Shown here piece after piece: positions 34,578-43,371 of a stretch of 64,000 bases of DNA. Numbering within the stretch: the stretch's first letter is position 1; each line of letters begins with the position of its first letter. The position numbers and the translations under genes are program-made. A model generated the notes under the pieces. The model had not been told where the DNA came from. It worked only from the letters and a program-made list of their open reading frames with translations, and did no database searches. Origin of the DNA: Vulcanimicrobiota bacterium (lineage in GTDB: Bacteria > Vulcanimicrobiota > JAJTBE01); contig JAIORV010000066.1 in NCBI GenBank assembly GCA_021107945.1, forward strand, positions 24,146-88,145, in the 5' to 3' direction.

Positions 34578-35621
34578 TTAGATACGGAATTGGTTTCCAC
34601 CCATAGCATTCATTCCGCCCATCGGATTCATTCCACCCATGGCGTTCATTCCACCCATCTGGTTTCCACCCATCTGGTTTCCACCCATCTGGTTCATTCC
34701 TGCGCCTGCCATCTGTAATGTGGATTGTACCATTTGCTCGGTTTGTGGTTTGAGCTTGGCTTTTTGCTGTTTGGCCATCATATAATCCTGCTGGAGCTTT
34801 CCAACGGGGCCGCCACCCATCATGCCGCCACCCATCTGGTTCATTCCGCCCATGGCACCCATTCCGCCCATCTGGTTCATTCCGCCCATCATGCCGCCCA
34901 TCTGGTTCATTCCGCCCATCATGCCACCCATGGCGCCCATTCCGCCCATCATTCCACCCATCGGATTCATTGCATTTCCCTGCATGGCATTCATTCCAGT
35001 TACTCCTGCACCGCCGCCACCCATTTTCATTGCGTTATGGACGGCCATACAATCCTGCGTAAGTATTTGATCCCAGTTGTTGTTTTGTTGTGGCATTTGT
35101 GCCTGCTGTGCCGGTTGTGCCGGTGCGGCTTCCTTGGGTCCCTCTTCTTTTTTCTCTTCGCCGGCACCTCCACAGCATCCGCCGCTTTCTTTGGCTCCTT
35201 CTGACGCCGCCGCTTCCTCGGCCTTCTTGGCCTCAAGCGCATCAAGCTTATCCTTGAGCTCCTCAATCTCACCTTTCAGATCGTCAATGGGATCTTTCTT
35301 TTCTTCTTCTTTGCCCTTTTCCGTTTCTTTGCCCTTTTCCGTTTCTTTGCCTTTTTCCGTTTCTTTGCCCTTTTCCGTTTCCTTGCCCTTCTCCGTTTCT
35401 TTGCCCTTTTCCGTTTCCTTGCCTTTTTTAGCTTCTTTAGCTTCTTTCGAAATATTCACCTTGTCCTTGGTGTCGGTTTTTGCATCTTTGGTCTTCGCCG
35501 TCTTGGTAGTAGCCTTAGAAGTCTTCGGCTTCTTTGCGGAAGAACTCTTCCTTGAAGCGGAAGACCTCTTTGCACTGCTTGATTTCTTCGAACCGCTTAC
35601 TTTTCCAACTTTTTTTGCCAT
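34578..35621 (-). CDS. low-complexity Lys/Glu- and Met/Gly-rich protein
   Basis: 347 residues from the ATG at 35621 (AAGGAG 11 bases upstream). Four zones are visible. Residues 1-55 are a Lys/Ser/Ala-rich histone-tail-like stretch. Residues 55-110 contain six GKETEK hexapeptides in tandem. Residues 110-145 form a short coiled coil (DDLKGEIEELKDKLDALEAKK), followed by SGGCCGGAGEE with a Cys pair. The rest is a Gln/Asn patch and about 20 MGGMNQMGG/MGGMGAMGG units. No signal peptide. The basic N-terminus could bind nucleic acid or polyphosphate and the Met-rich part could bind Cu(I) or form condensates; both are guesses. The reverse strand also stays open here, but only because of the composition. 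Confidence 0.75.
   Translation of the reverse strand: MAKKVGKVSGSKKSSSAKRSSASRKSSSAKKPKTSKATTKTAKTKDAKTDTKDKVNISKEAKEAKKGKETEKGKETEKGKETEKGKETEKGKETEKGKETEKGKEEEKKDPIDDLKGEIEELKDKLDALEAKKAEEAAASEGAKESGGCCGGAGEEKKEEGPKEAAPAQPAQQAQMPQQNNNWDQILTQDCMAVHNAMKMGGGGAGVTGMNAMQGNAMNPMGGMMGGMGAMGGMMGGMNQMGGMMGGMNQMGGMGAMGGMNQMGGGMMGGGPVGKLQQDYMMAKQQKAKLKPQTEQMVQSTLQMAGAGMNQMGGNQMGGNQMGGMNAMGGMNPMGGMNAMGGNQFRI
35309..35428 (-). repeat. 18-base tandem repeat encoding GKETEK units
   Basis: Six copies with only third-base differences (TTTCCGTTTCTTTGCC on the plus strand). Confidence 0.85.
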
Positions 35622-35986
35622 AATATTTGACACTCCTTTTTGAGATTTATTATAAAATTCTTACTTGAGAAAATCCTGCTTTGGGACCCCCCTTTTCAAT
35701 GGAGAGACAACCTGCTCTCCTTCTTGTCATAATTATATCATGGCTTCTTTCATATCAACAATAGTAGAAATGTAAACAGTTGTAAAAGAATGTTAACTAA
35801 ATGTTAATTAATTGTTAAATTTCGTTTACATTTACTATGTGTAACTATTCACCGCAGGGATTATTAAAAAATGGATAATCCCAATAAAATCCCTGCGCTC
35901 TATTGGTAATGCAAGACAAAAAACACCCTAAACTTGTTTCAGGGTGCTCTATGTGGTAAAAAACCATAGGGGTTGAACAGTAACTA
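35622..35986. other. 365-base intergenic region
   Basis: Holds the upstream region of the low-complexity gene, a run of TTAA words at about 35785-35820 (GTTAACTAAATGTTAATTAA), a GTAACTATTCACCGCAGGGA repeat piece at 35850 and the tmk terminator. No gene seen. Confidence 0.6.
35917..35947 (-). terminator. Rho-independent terminator of tmk
   Basis: On the minus strand CACCCTGAAACAAGTTTAGGGTG is followed by TTTTTT. The loop centre resembles the hairpin at 14241. Confidence 0.8.
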
Positions 35987-36658
35987 TTATGGATTAAACA
36001 GCAATCCCTTTTTAAATTTACGCTTGATCAACTCCTTGTGAATAATATCAAGGACGATCTTATGAAGCTCCTGCACTCCCAGGTTACCGTCAAGAATTCT
36101 TACACGGATTGGCTCTTCCCTGGATACATAATGGTAGCCTTCTCTAACCCGTTCGAAAAACTCCAGATTTTCTTTCTCTATTCTATCTGCCGGTATTTCC
36201 AATTCTTGCAATCGGTTTGAAACTCTTGAGAGACCTTTTGCCGGTTCAACGTCAACAAAAAAGGTTATGTCCGGGCGGACATTCCAGGACGCGGTCGAAT
36301 TTGTCTCATAAACAAGATTGAGAGGCAATCCACGGCCAAAGCTTTGATATGCAATAGACGCGTCGGAATAACGGTCGCATATTACAATCTTCCCTTCTTC
36401 AAGAGAAGGTCTTATTATGCATTCCACATGTTGCGCTCTGGATGCGGAGAAAAGGAAAAGCTCCGCCAGTGGAGTCATATCATTATACTGGGTGTTAGTC
36501 AGAATATTTTTTATCATATTACCCAAGGGTGTTCCTCCGGGCTCTGATGTGAGAAGGCAGGGGAAACCTTCAGCGGTTAATGCTTCGCAAAGAATTCTCG
36601 ATTGAGTTGTCTTTCCTGCTCCCTCTATTCCTTCAAATGTAATAAAAACTCCATCCAT
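35987..36658 (-). CDS. tmk: thymidylate kinase
   Basis: 223 residues, normal length. It phosphorylates dTMP to dTDP. The P-loop FEGIEGAGKTTQ is at about 9-20, the DRY motif in ICDRYSDASIAYQSFGRGL is at about 100, and RPDITFFVDVEP follows. The LID region is in the segment around RVSNRLQELEIPADR. It lies 105 bases downstream of the AAA-R3H gene on the same strand and has its own terminator. Confidence 0.93.
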   Translation of the reverse strand: MDGVFITFEGIEGAGKTTQSRILCEALTAEGFPCLLTSEPGGTPLGNMIKNILTNTQYNDMTPLAELFLFSASRAQHVECIIRPSLEEGKIVICDRYSDASIAYQSFGRGLPLNLVYETNSTASWNVRPDITFFVDVEPAKGLSRVSNRLQELEIPADRIEKENLEFFERVREGYHYVSREEPIRVRILDGNLGVQELHKIVLDIIHKELIKRKFKKGLLFNP

Positions 36659-36763
36659 GAGGAACCTCCTGATTTCTTGATTAAATTTGTGCTCATTAAA
36701 TTAGCCATGAATTGAGATTTTACCTTCAATTCATCAGATCAAATTTGTTTGTTGTATTCAAGG

Positions 36764-38326
36764 TTAATTATCCTGGAATATCATCAATCTCCTGTCAGGT
36801 TCCTTCCCCAGACTGCATGACTGAAGGTTGCACCTACTGATAAGTTTGTGTTGAAGCCTTCTAATATATGAATTTTGAGGAGATAACTCCACCGAATCCG
36901 ATGTGCTTAGAACCTTCATCGCGCCATCTTCCGCTTCTTTCATAGCCATTTTTTCGCCATCTTTTTCAGATACCTGGAAAAACTCGCGCAGGAAATTCTG
37001 AATCTGGGTTACAGTATTACTTCTCACGGTATATATGGGTGTGGTTGTTCCGGCCATCTCCCGGAGTTTTTTCGTACCCTTATGATTCTGACTTTTCAGG
37101 GTAAGAATAGCATCCGCATCCTCCCACTTGCGTACAACCTGCGCCTTGACATCCATTGCCAAGATTGCCTTCTCCATACGTTTCCTGCTGACAGCATACG
37201 GGAAGATATTTACAATTCTGCCTCTTCCCGGTATAGGCCTTCTTTTTGAAGACGGTAAAAAAGAATTTCCCTTACTTTCTTTCTTTTTATTTTTAGTTTG
37301 CTCCTCATATAGACTTGGCTCTTGAACCACCTTATACCCACATTCATCATCACGAACTCTTATCTCCGGTCTTGGTGGACATACTCTGAGCATCATATCA
37401 ACAACATCCGCGACATCCCTGTGCAGAGCAAGCTTGTCTTTTTCCTGGATTTCTATCAGGATATCAAATGTGGGAGGAGCTTTTCTCTCGAGCACTGTCT
37501 TCTTGGTTTTGCGCCTTCTCGCCTCCTCGTCGCTGAGTGTCACCGCCTGGATTCCACCAACGAGGTCTGAGAGCGTCGGATTCATCAGGAGATTCTCAAG
37601 GGCATTTCCATGCGCCGTCGCTATCAACTGTACTCCTCTCTCTGCTATCGTCCTCGCCGCGTAGGTCTCTTTTTCCGTTCCGATTTCATCTACAACGATA
37701 ACCTCAGGCATGTGATTCTCCACAGCTTCAATCATCACCTCATGCTGAAGTTCAGGTGTTGGAACCTGCATTCTCCTTGCAAGACCGATTCCCGGGTGGG
37801 GTATATCGCCATCTCCCGCTATTTCATTGGAAGTGTCAACTATTACTACTCTCTTTTCAAAATCGTCCGCAAGCACCCTGGCCATTTCACGAAGCATTGT
37901 GGTTTTCCCAACGCCGGGACGCCCCAACATGAGTATCGACTCACCTCCGTCAAGAAGATCGCTTATAAGGGCAATCGTGCCATAAACAGCCCTTCCCACC
38001 CGCAGGGTAAGTCCTATAACATCGTTTGTACGATTTCGTATGGCGGAAATCCGGTGAAGGGTTCTCTCAATACCTGCCCTGTTGTCTTTGCCGAATTTTC
38101 CAACCCTTTTAACCACATGATTTATTTCTTCTCTTGTTAAAAAATCTTCTTTCAAATATGAAAAATGATCCGGAAACCTCGCCTCGGGCTTTCTACCAAG
38201 ATCCATTACTATTTCAATAAGGTCATTTAACCTTTCCATTTTCCTCAAAGAATCCTGTAAGTCTTGAGGTAAAATCCGGAGTAACTCTTCCAGATTGTCC
38301 GTTATCTTTATTTCAGCCGGTGTCAC
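36764..38326 (-). CDS. SpoIIIAA-like AAA ATPase with R3H domain
   Basis: 520 residues from a GTG at 38326 (GGATG upstream). The ATPase core (about 75-330) has Walker [12 protein letters not shown] at about 137, [27 protein letters not shown] and [12 protein letters not shown], which is the SpoIIIAA/Ycf45 pattern found in Firmicutes and Cyanobacteria. After a Lys-rich linker, a Rossmann-like segment ([21 protein letters not shown]) follows. A C-terminal R3H domain ([12 protein letters not shown]...[11 protein letters not shown]) should bind single-stranded nucleic acid. Its cellular task is unknown. Confidence 0.85.
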   Translation of the reverse strand: MTPAEIKITDNLEELLRILPQDLQDSLRKMERLNDLIEIVMDLGRKPEARFPDHFSYLKEDFLTREEINHVVKRVGKFGKDNRAGIERTLHRISAIRNRTNDVIGLTLRVGRAVYGTIALISDLLDGGESILMLGRPGVGKTTMLREMARVLADDFEKRVVIVDTSNEIAGDGDIPHPGIGLARRMQVPTPELQHEVMIEAVENHMPEVIVVDEIGTEKETYAARTIAERGVQLIATAHGNALENLLMNPTLSDLVGGIQAVTLSDEEARRRKTKKTVLERKAPPTFDILIEIQEKDKLALHRDVADVVDMMLRVCPPRPEIRVRDDECGYKVVQEPSLYEEQTKNKKKESKGNSFLPSSKRRPIPGRGRIVNIFPYAVSRKRMEKAILAMDVKAQVVRKWEDADAILTLKSQNHKGTKKLREMAGTTTPIYTVRSNTVTQIQNFLREFFQVSEKDGEKMAMKEAEDGAMKVLSTSDSVELSPQNSYIRRLQHKLISRCNLQSCSLGKEPDRRLMIFQDN

Positions 38327-38399
38327 CTGTTTATCGCATCCTTTTTACTTATATTTCACTTCCCGATCACTTACATTATCTTTATATCATGTTGTAATG

Positions 38400-38600
38400 T
38401 CAAGCATTGATCAGGAAAAAAGGAAATTCTTTTAAGAAAATAAGGAATTTTACCCATAAGGAAATAATAAAATGATAAAATTGAGAGTTTTACCCCTGAG
38501 GAAATTATGAAATAAGGAAAATGGAGGCCGGAAGCTGAAGGGCGGCGGAAAACCACTAATTCGATAGTCTCAGAACGCAAAATGGAAAGCTGAAGCCTGT
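38400..38600. repeat. degenerate purine-rich repeat tract
   Basis: Words such as AAGGAAAT, TTTTACCC and GGAAAATGGAGGCCGGAAGC recur here and in the tracts near 27640 and 60640. No credible gene; the 82-codon minus frame reads through the repeat. Confidence 0.5.
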
Positions 38601-38602
38601 CA

Positions 38603-39514
38603 TTATTCCCCGACTTCATCTTTCTTCGTCAACTGCTTAATAAATTCCTCGCCCCTTTCCTCTTCCAGGATTTCGACCATTGATCCCTTTATCTCTTCTT
38701 GCGTATGGAGGTTAATAATCAACTTCGAAAACTCATCCGCGCCCTCTTTTAGTTTGTCTATCGCCTTTTCGAGTGTTGACTCATCTTTACCGTCAAAATC
38801 ACGGGCGATCTTGAATCCCTCCTCGACCAATTCCTCACCCTTCTTTTTATTCTCTTGTGTCACTTTTTCAAACCTGTTAACCTCTTCCTTTAAGGTTGAC
38901 AGATTTATCTCACCTTTATAATATCTTTTGCCAAGATTTCCAATTACATTGGGCGCGTCTTCAAATGGGTTCATGGTCGCGGAGTAGTCATATTTCAACA
39001 TCTCCATTATCTGGATGTATTCAAGCTCCGCTCGTTGGGTAAGGGTTCTGCCAAAACGGATGTGGGACGGATCGGCGTCAACAGCGAAAAACCTTATCTC
39101 CTCAAGTCCTTTCATGAACATGAAATGTACATTCTCAAGAAGGGACAAAACCTGCTCCCTGTAGTCGTCAAGATCGGTCTGGATTTCTTCAACCCCCTGG
39201 TATATTGACTCAAATACGGAATCTGTATTTGATATCGCAGTTGCAATTCGCTGTTCGAATTCATCCGTTGTTATCTCCCCGGTCAATGCCTGATCAGTGA
39301 ATTGAAAAAGTCCACCGACAATATCTCCCGGCCTTGGAATAAAAAAAGGCTCTTCTTCCTGGCTCTCCTGTTTTACCTCTTCTTTTCCCTCTTCTTCGGC
39401 TTTTTCCCTGAAAGATTGTTTCAGGTCAGGCACCTTTGCATTGCAGTGACTGCAATACCTTGCGTTATAAGGAATGGAATTTTTACAGTATATACATACC
39501 CATTGTTGTTCCAT
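38603..39514 (-). CDS. zinc-ribbon protein with long helical body
   Basis: 303 residues after GAGGAG. The N-terminal zinc ribbon WVCIYCKNSIPYNARYCSHC has the C-x2-C-x11-C-x2-C spacing. A Glu/Lys-rich linker follows, and the remaining 240 residues are helical with heptad-like patterns (EEIQTDLDDYREQVLSLLENV, LKEEVNRFEKVTQENKKKGEELVEEGFKI). No membrane segment. Zinc ribbons of this double-CxxC kind start many unrelated bacterial proteins, so no function is assigned. The gene is monocistronic, with a repeat tract downstream. Confidence 0.7.
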   Translation of the reverse strand: MEQQWVCIYCKNSIPYNARYCSHCNAKVPDLKQSFREKAEEEGKEEVKQESQEEEPFFIPRPGDIVGGLFQFTDQALTGEITTDEFEQRIATAISNTDSVFESIYQGVEEIQTDLDDYREQVLSLLENVHFMFMKGLEEIRFFAVDADPSHIRFGRTLTQRAELEYIQIMEMLKYDYSATMNPFEDAPNVIGNLGKRYYKGEINLSTLKEEVNRFEKVTQENKKKGEELVEEGFKIARDFDGKDESTLEKAIDKLKEGADEFSKLIINLHTQEEIKGSMVEILEEERGEEFIKQLTKKDEVGE

Positions 39515-39650
39515 CTCAACATTCTCCTCTTTTTATGTTATATTATAATCATACATTTGTATAATTCTTCGTCTAAATCTTGTCAAATCCTGCACTTCTG
39601 ATTCTATTCAGACCACCACAGGGTGCTGAAATAAGCTTTGTAGCCAAGAC

Positions 39651-39760
39651 AATCGAGGCTGGAAGCCTCTCCTACAATTGAAATCGGGTCTGGAAGGCTC
39701 TCCTGCAGAGGACAGGAAACCTTTCTTAAACGCAGGAGAGACAGAGGGCGCAGAGAACTG
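39651..39760. repeat. two TGTAGGAG-type hairpins plus a CGCAGAG piece
   Basis: GAGGCTGGAAGCCTCTCCTACA and GGTCTGGAAGGCTCTCCTGCA are reverse-oriented members of the TGTAGGAG family. AGACAGAGGGCGCAGAGAAC follows. They end 8 bases before the C39-like gene. Confidence 0.6.
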
Positions 39761-39767
39761 AAGCTAA

Positions 39768-40550
39768 ATGAGCCAAAGACCTTCAAAATTCAATTGCATC
39801 TTCATTATAATACTTCTGTTTCTCTTCATTTTAAACACCTCAAACACCCGGGCATTTCCACAGGAATTACAGAAAAAAAACTTTCAACAATCCCCGTTTC
39901 CCATAAAAAAACAAGACGAGAAGAAACAAAAAAAAACGAAGACAGTTATTGTACCCCATGTTGAATACCGAAGTCAGAATGAAAAAGGCAGAAGTGAGTG
40001 GTGCGTTATCTATTCAACATATATGCTCCTTACGAGGTATGGAATTCATGCCAAACCGGAGGACATTGCAAAGAAAATGGGGATGGGCGAAAGAAACCAC
40101 CCTTATTTATCGTGGAAATCACTTTTTTCAGAAGAAGGCTCCGTTGAGCGATACCTGCAAAGAGAGCATAATCTCCTGACAAGGAAAAAGATATTTGTAA
40201 CTCTGAGGAAGTACAACAAGAGGTGGATAAAGAAGAATCTGAAAAAGGGAAATCCCGTATTATTTCTATATGGCAGGATTAATGGCCATGCAGTTCTTCT
40301 CGTGGGATACGATGATAAGTATGTCTATATGAATGATCCCAGTGGAGCTTTTTTCAGTGAAGCGACAAGAAGATTGAAGAGGAATGTGTATCCGGAAGTA
40401 TGGTGTAAGGAGAAGCGAAAATCACGATATGAACATGCAGGCGTTTTATGGAGCGATCTCGAAAAGTTCCTGAAAAGGAGGAACCTGTGGGGATATATGG
40501 TTACCGTCGTTGGAAAAAGAGAGGCCGAAAAGAATAAGGTCAAGAAATAA
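39768..40550 (+). CDS. exported C39-like cysteine peptidase domain protein
   Basis: 260 residues with signal peptide (KFNCIFIIILLFLFILNTSNTRA). After a Lys/Gln-rich linker, the peptidase C39-like fold shows the catalytic Cys in SEWCVIYSTYMLL, the His in INGHAVLLVGYDD and the Asp in YMNDPSGAFF, so it could be active. Papain-fold proteins of this group cleave or bind envelope proteins or peptides. It starts a run of four plus-strand genes (next start 21 bases on), but whether it belongs to the same unit as the helicase is not certain. Confidence 0.75.
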   Translation: MSQRPSKFNCIFIIILLFLFILNTSNTRAFPQELQKKNFQQSPFPIKKQDEKKQKKTKTVIVPHVEYRSQNEKGRSEWCVIYSTYMLLTRYGIHAKPEDIAKKMGMGERNHPYLSWKSLFSEEGSVERYLQREHNLLTRKKIFVTLRKYNKRWIKKNLKKGNPVLFLYGRINGHAVLLVGYDDKYVYMNDPSGAFFSEATRRLKRNVYPEVWCKEKRKSRYEHAGVLWSDLEKFLKRRNLWGYMVTVVGKREAEKNKVKK

Positions 40551-40571
40551 ATATTCAAAAAGGAAACTAAA

Positions 40572-41162
40572 TTGTCAGAAAAACATAATATAAGTAATCA
40601 CTCAAAATACATCAGGCGATTATTAACTATTTCTTTAATTATATCCGGATATTTGCTGATTTCTTTGTTCTCCTCATCAACAATATATGGAATCGATAAT
40701 TCATCTGATTATTGCCTGGGAAAACTGAAAATAGGACAAAATGGCGATATTCTTGAGGATTTCGGCATGCCGATTCCCATAGAAGAAGGCGGATATCATA
40801 CACTATATAATAAGAAAGAAAATGTCTGCCTGAGGGTATCTCTCGATTTCACAAAAGAGAAAAAGCGGCATATTAAATCAATCAGACTTTCACATAAAGA
40901 TATCTTTGTTGACAAAGTCCGATTAAATGATCAACTTCTGCTAACCGGTGTGTCGTTGATAAAAATGAAAACAGGTAAGGGAATCGGACTGGGGACGACC
41001 GAAAAAGAGGTCATAAAAAAATATGGAAATCCAGATTATCGAAAGAGTTATGGAAAGATCAGAGAATTGATCTATATGAAAAACTCAGGCGAGGAAGGAA
41101 TTTACATGAGCTTTGTTATAAAAGAGGGCAGGGTTGTTGGAATAAGTATGGGTACAAATTAA
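40572..41162 (+). CDS. exported protein with BamE/SmpA-like repeat motif
   Basis: 196 residues from a TTG at 40572 with AAGGA 7 bases upstream. An N-terminal hydrophobic segment (RRLLTISLIISGYLLISLF) follows a polar stretch. Two copies of the pattern GxxxEVxxxxGxPxxx occur: LKIGQNGDILEDFGMPIPI and GLGTTEKEVIKKYGNPDYRK, the small-domain signature shared by BamE/SmpA-like proteins. It ends 4 bases before the helicase gene starts, implying co-transcription. Function unknown. Confidence 0.7.
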   Translation: MSEKHNISNHSKYIRRLLTISLIISGYLLISLFSSSTIYGIDNSSDYCLGKLKIGQNGDILEDFGMPIPIEEGGYHTLYNKKENVCLRVSLDFTKEKKRHIKSIRLSHKDIFVDKVRLNDQLLLTGVSLIKMKTGKGIGLGTTEKEVIKKYGNPDYRKSYGKIRELIYMKNSGEEGIYMSFVIKEGRVVGISMGTN

Positions 41163-41166
41163 AAAT

Positions 41167-43275
41167 ATGACAGAAACAATGGAAAGAGAAATTCAAAAAA
41201 TTAGGCTCCTCAATCTTCTCAGGATCTTTTTAGATGATCCCAAGGCCGATTTCAGGCCCGGGCAGAGAAAAATCATTGAGTTACTATTGAATAAGCGGGA
41301 AAAGATTTTGCTTATCCAGAGAACGGGATGGGGGAAAAGTATAGTATATTTCCTCACCACGAAAATACTACGGGATCAAAATAGCGGGCCAACCCTGTTA
41401 ATTTCTCCGCTGTTGGCATTGATGAGAAACCAGATTCTTGCAACAAAGAATATCGGGTTGAGAGCCGACACCATAAATTCCAGTAATACAAATCAGTGGC
41501 GGCAAGTTAAAGAGAATGTCCTGGCGAATAAAGTTGACATTCTTCTTATATCCCCTGAAAGACTGGCGAATTCCGATTTCAGAAAGGAAATACTCTTGCC
41601 CATATCAAACCGCGTGGGTCTTTTTGTAGTTGATGAAGCACATTGTATTTCCGACTGGGGGCACGATTTCAGACCCGATTACCGCAGAATCGTCCGCATC
41701 CTCCAGGCTATGCCTCCAAATGTCCCCATACTTGCCACAACTGCAACCGCCAATAAAAGGGTGATCAAGGATATATGGACACAATTGGGTAAGAATTTAC
41801 ATGTTTTTCGAGGACACCTCATGAGGGAGGGGCTGTGTCTCCAGAACATCAAGATCTCGGATAAAGCCTGTCGAATGGCTTGGCTTGTTAAACACCTGTC
41901 GGATATTGAGGGAAGCGGAATAATATATGTGCTTACCGTCAAAGACGCCTGCCGTGTCGCCGATTGGCTTAAAATGCATGATATCGATGCTCATGCATAT
42001 TACGGAGCCCTCAATTCAGATGAAAGAGAACGACTGGAGTCGGCATTATTGAACAACCGGGTGAAAGCTCTCGTGGCTACAAGCGCGCTGGGTATGGGTT
42101 TTGATAAGCCTGACATAAGCTTTGTGATACATTTTCAAAGACCGGGTTCCGTGGTTCATTATTATCAGCAAGTCGGCAGGGCGGGCAGGGCGATAAAAAA
42201 ATCATACGGCATATTGTTGGAGGGCGAGGAGGATCAGGATATTACCGACTATTTTATAAAAAGCGCATTTCCTCCGAGGGCGCATATAAAAGAAGCTCTG
42301 GACGCCCTGGAGCATGCCGAGGACGGATTGAGCATAACTGAAATGGAGAGGGAAGTAAACTGTTCAAGGACACAGATCAGAAAAGTCATGAAAATTCTTG
42401 AGACGGAGACACCTTCACCAGTCAGCAAAATAGAAAAAAAATACTATGCAAACCCTGTAGAATATGAGCCGGACAGAAAAAAGATTGATGCCCTCATCAG
42501 GATTCGAAAAGAAGAACAGGCAAAAATGGCTGAATATATGGAATCGAAGCAATGCCTTATGGAATTCCTGGCGAGAGAGTTGGATGATCCCCATGCAAAA
42601 AAATGTGGACAATGTGCTTTTTGCAGGGGAAAACCGTTGATTCCTGAAACATATGACAACGGGCTTGTGAAGGACGCCTTAACATTCCTCAAACGGATCG
42701 ATTTCATATTAAATCCCCGGAAAAGTTGGCCCCGCGATGCGCTGGCGGAAATGGGATGGACCGGGATAATTGACCATCCATTACGTCTCAAGCCGGGGAG
42801 GGCGCTTTGTATGTGGGGTGACGCAGGATGGGGTGAATCAGTAAGGAGGGGAAAGCAGGTGGATGGTCGTTATTCCGACTCACTTGTTGATGCCGCTGTG
42901 GAGATGGTCCTGAAACGATGGCATCCGATACCTTTTCCCGGGTGGGTTACATGCGTGCCGTCCTTGAGACATCCCGTGCTGGTTCCCGATTTCGCCCGGA
43001 GACTTGCCCGCCGACTGGGCTTAAAATTTGTACCCTGTATAGAAAAAGTTTGCCACACAACTCCCCAGAAATTGATGCAGAACAGCTATCAACAGGCGAA
43101 AAATCTCTTGTCCGCATTCCGGGTGAAAAGTTGGAATGGAATGGATGGGACTGTGCTTCTGTTTGATGATATGGTTGATTCCCGGTGGACACTGACAATA
43201 ATCGGCGCAATGTTGAGGGAGTCCGGAAGCGGCCCTGTATTTCCATTGGCATTGTCAACTACTTATTCAAAATAA
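41167..43275 (+). CDS. RecQ-family DNA helicase with C-terminal phosphoribosyltransferase-like domain
   Basis: 702 residues. The superfamily 2 helicase core has Walker A QRTGWGKS (about 57), DEAHCISDWGHDFRPDY (about 155), LATTATAN, and motif VI QQVGRAGRA, all RecQ-type. A zinc-binding cluster (C, then KKCGQCAFC) lies near 480. Instead of an HRDC domain, the C-terminal 200 residues have a LVDAAVEMVLKRW segment and VLLFDDMVDSRWT (about 662), which reads as the PRPP-binding loop of type I phosphoribosyltransferases of the ComF kind. The PRT call is inference. RecQ-PRT fusions next to a DprA-like gene are not housekeeping recQ. The next gene is DprA-like (96-base gap). Confidence 0.82.
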   Translation: MTETMEREIQKIRLLNLLRIFLDDPKADFRPGQRKIIELLLNKREKILLIQRTGWGKSIVYFLTTKILRDQNSGPTLLISPLLALMRNQILATKNIGLRADTINSSNTNQWRQVKENVLANKVDILLISPERLANSDFRKEILLPISNRVGLFVVDEAHCISDWGHDFRPDYRRIVRILQAMPPNVPILATTATANKRVIKDIWTQLGKNLHVFRGHLMREGLCLQNIKISDKACRMAWLVKHLSDIEGSGIIYVLTVKDACRVADWLKMHDIDAHAYYGALNSDERERLESALLNNRVKALVATSALGMGFDKPDISFVIHFQRPGSVVHYYQQVGRAGRAIKKSYGILLEGEEDQDITDYFIKSAFPPRAHIKEALDALEHAEDGLSITEMEREVNCSRTQIRKVMKILETETPSPVSKIEKKYYANPVEYEPDRKKIDALIRIRKEEQAKMAEYMESKQCLMEFLARELDDPHAKKCGQCAFCRGKPLIPETYDNGLVKDALTFLKRIDFILNPRKSWPRDALAEMGWTGIIDHPLRLKPGRALCMWGDAGWGESVRRGKQVDGRYSDSLVDAAVEMVLKRWHPIPFPGWVTCVPSLRHPVLVPDFARRLARRLGLKFVPCIEKVCHTTPQKLMQNSYQQAKNLLSAFRVKSWNGMDGTVLLFDDMVDSRWTLTIIGAMLRESGSGPVFPLALSTTYSK

Positions 43276-43299
43276 TTGAAGTGGTGAAACCGTCAAAAC

Positions 43300-43345
43300 G
43301 CCTTAAATCCAGCGGATCGGGAGACCCGCCGCTACCCAAAATTAT
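43300..43345. repeat. GCGG-GGGAGACCCGCC hairpin in the helicase-dprA gap
   Basis: AGCGGATCGGGAGACCCGCC followed by GCT forms a hairpin resembling the GCGGGTTT elements at 25024. Confidence 0.45.
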
Positions 43346-43371
43346 AAACAAATTAAATCAGTGAGGTTTGC

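Noticed and set aside
34725..35643. Open frames on the plus strand opposite the low-complexity gene (His/Ala-, Pro/Ile- and Ser/Phe-rich products)
   Set aside because: They are reverse-complement images of Met/Gly and Lys/Glu codons and have no ribosome site. The minus-strand gene has AAGGAG and a terminator.
38371..38619. 82-codon minus-strand frame downstream of the zinc-ribbon gene
   Set aside because: It reads through a repeat tract and has no recognisable protein features.
41167..43275. Reading the helicase as ordinary housekeeping RecQ
   Set aside because: It lacks HRDC, has a diverged Walker A (QRTGWGKS) and a PRT-like C-terminus, and sits beside a DprA-like gene.
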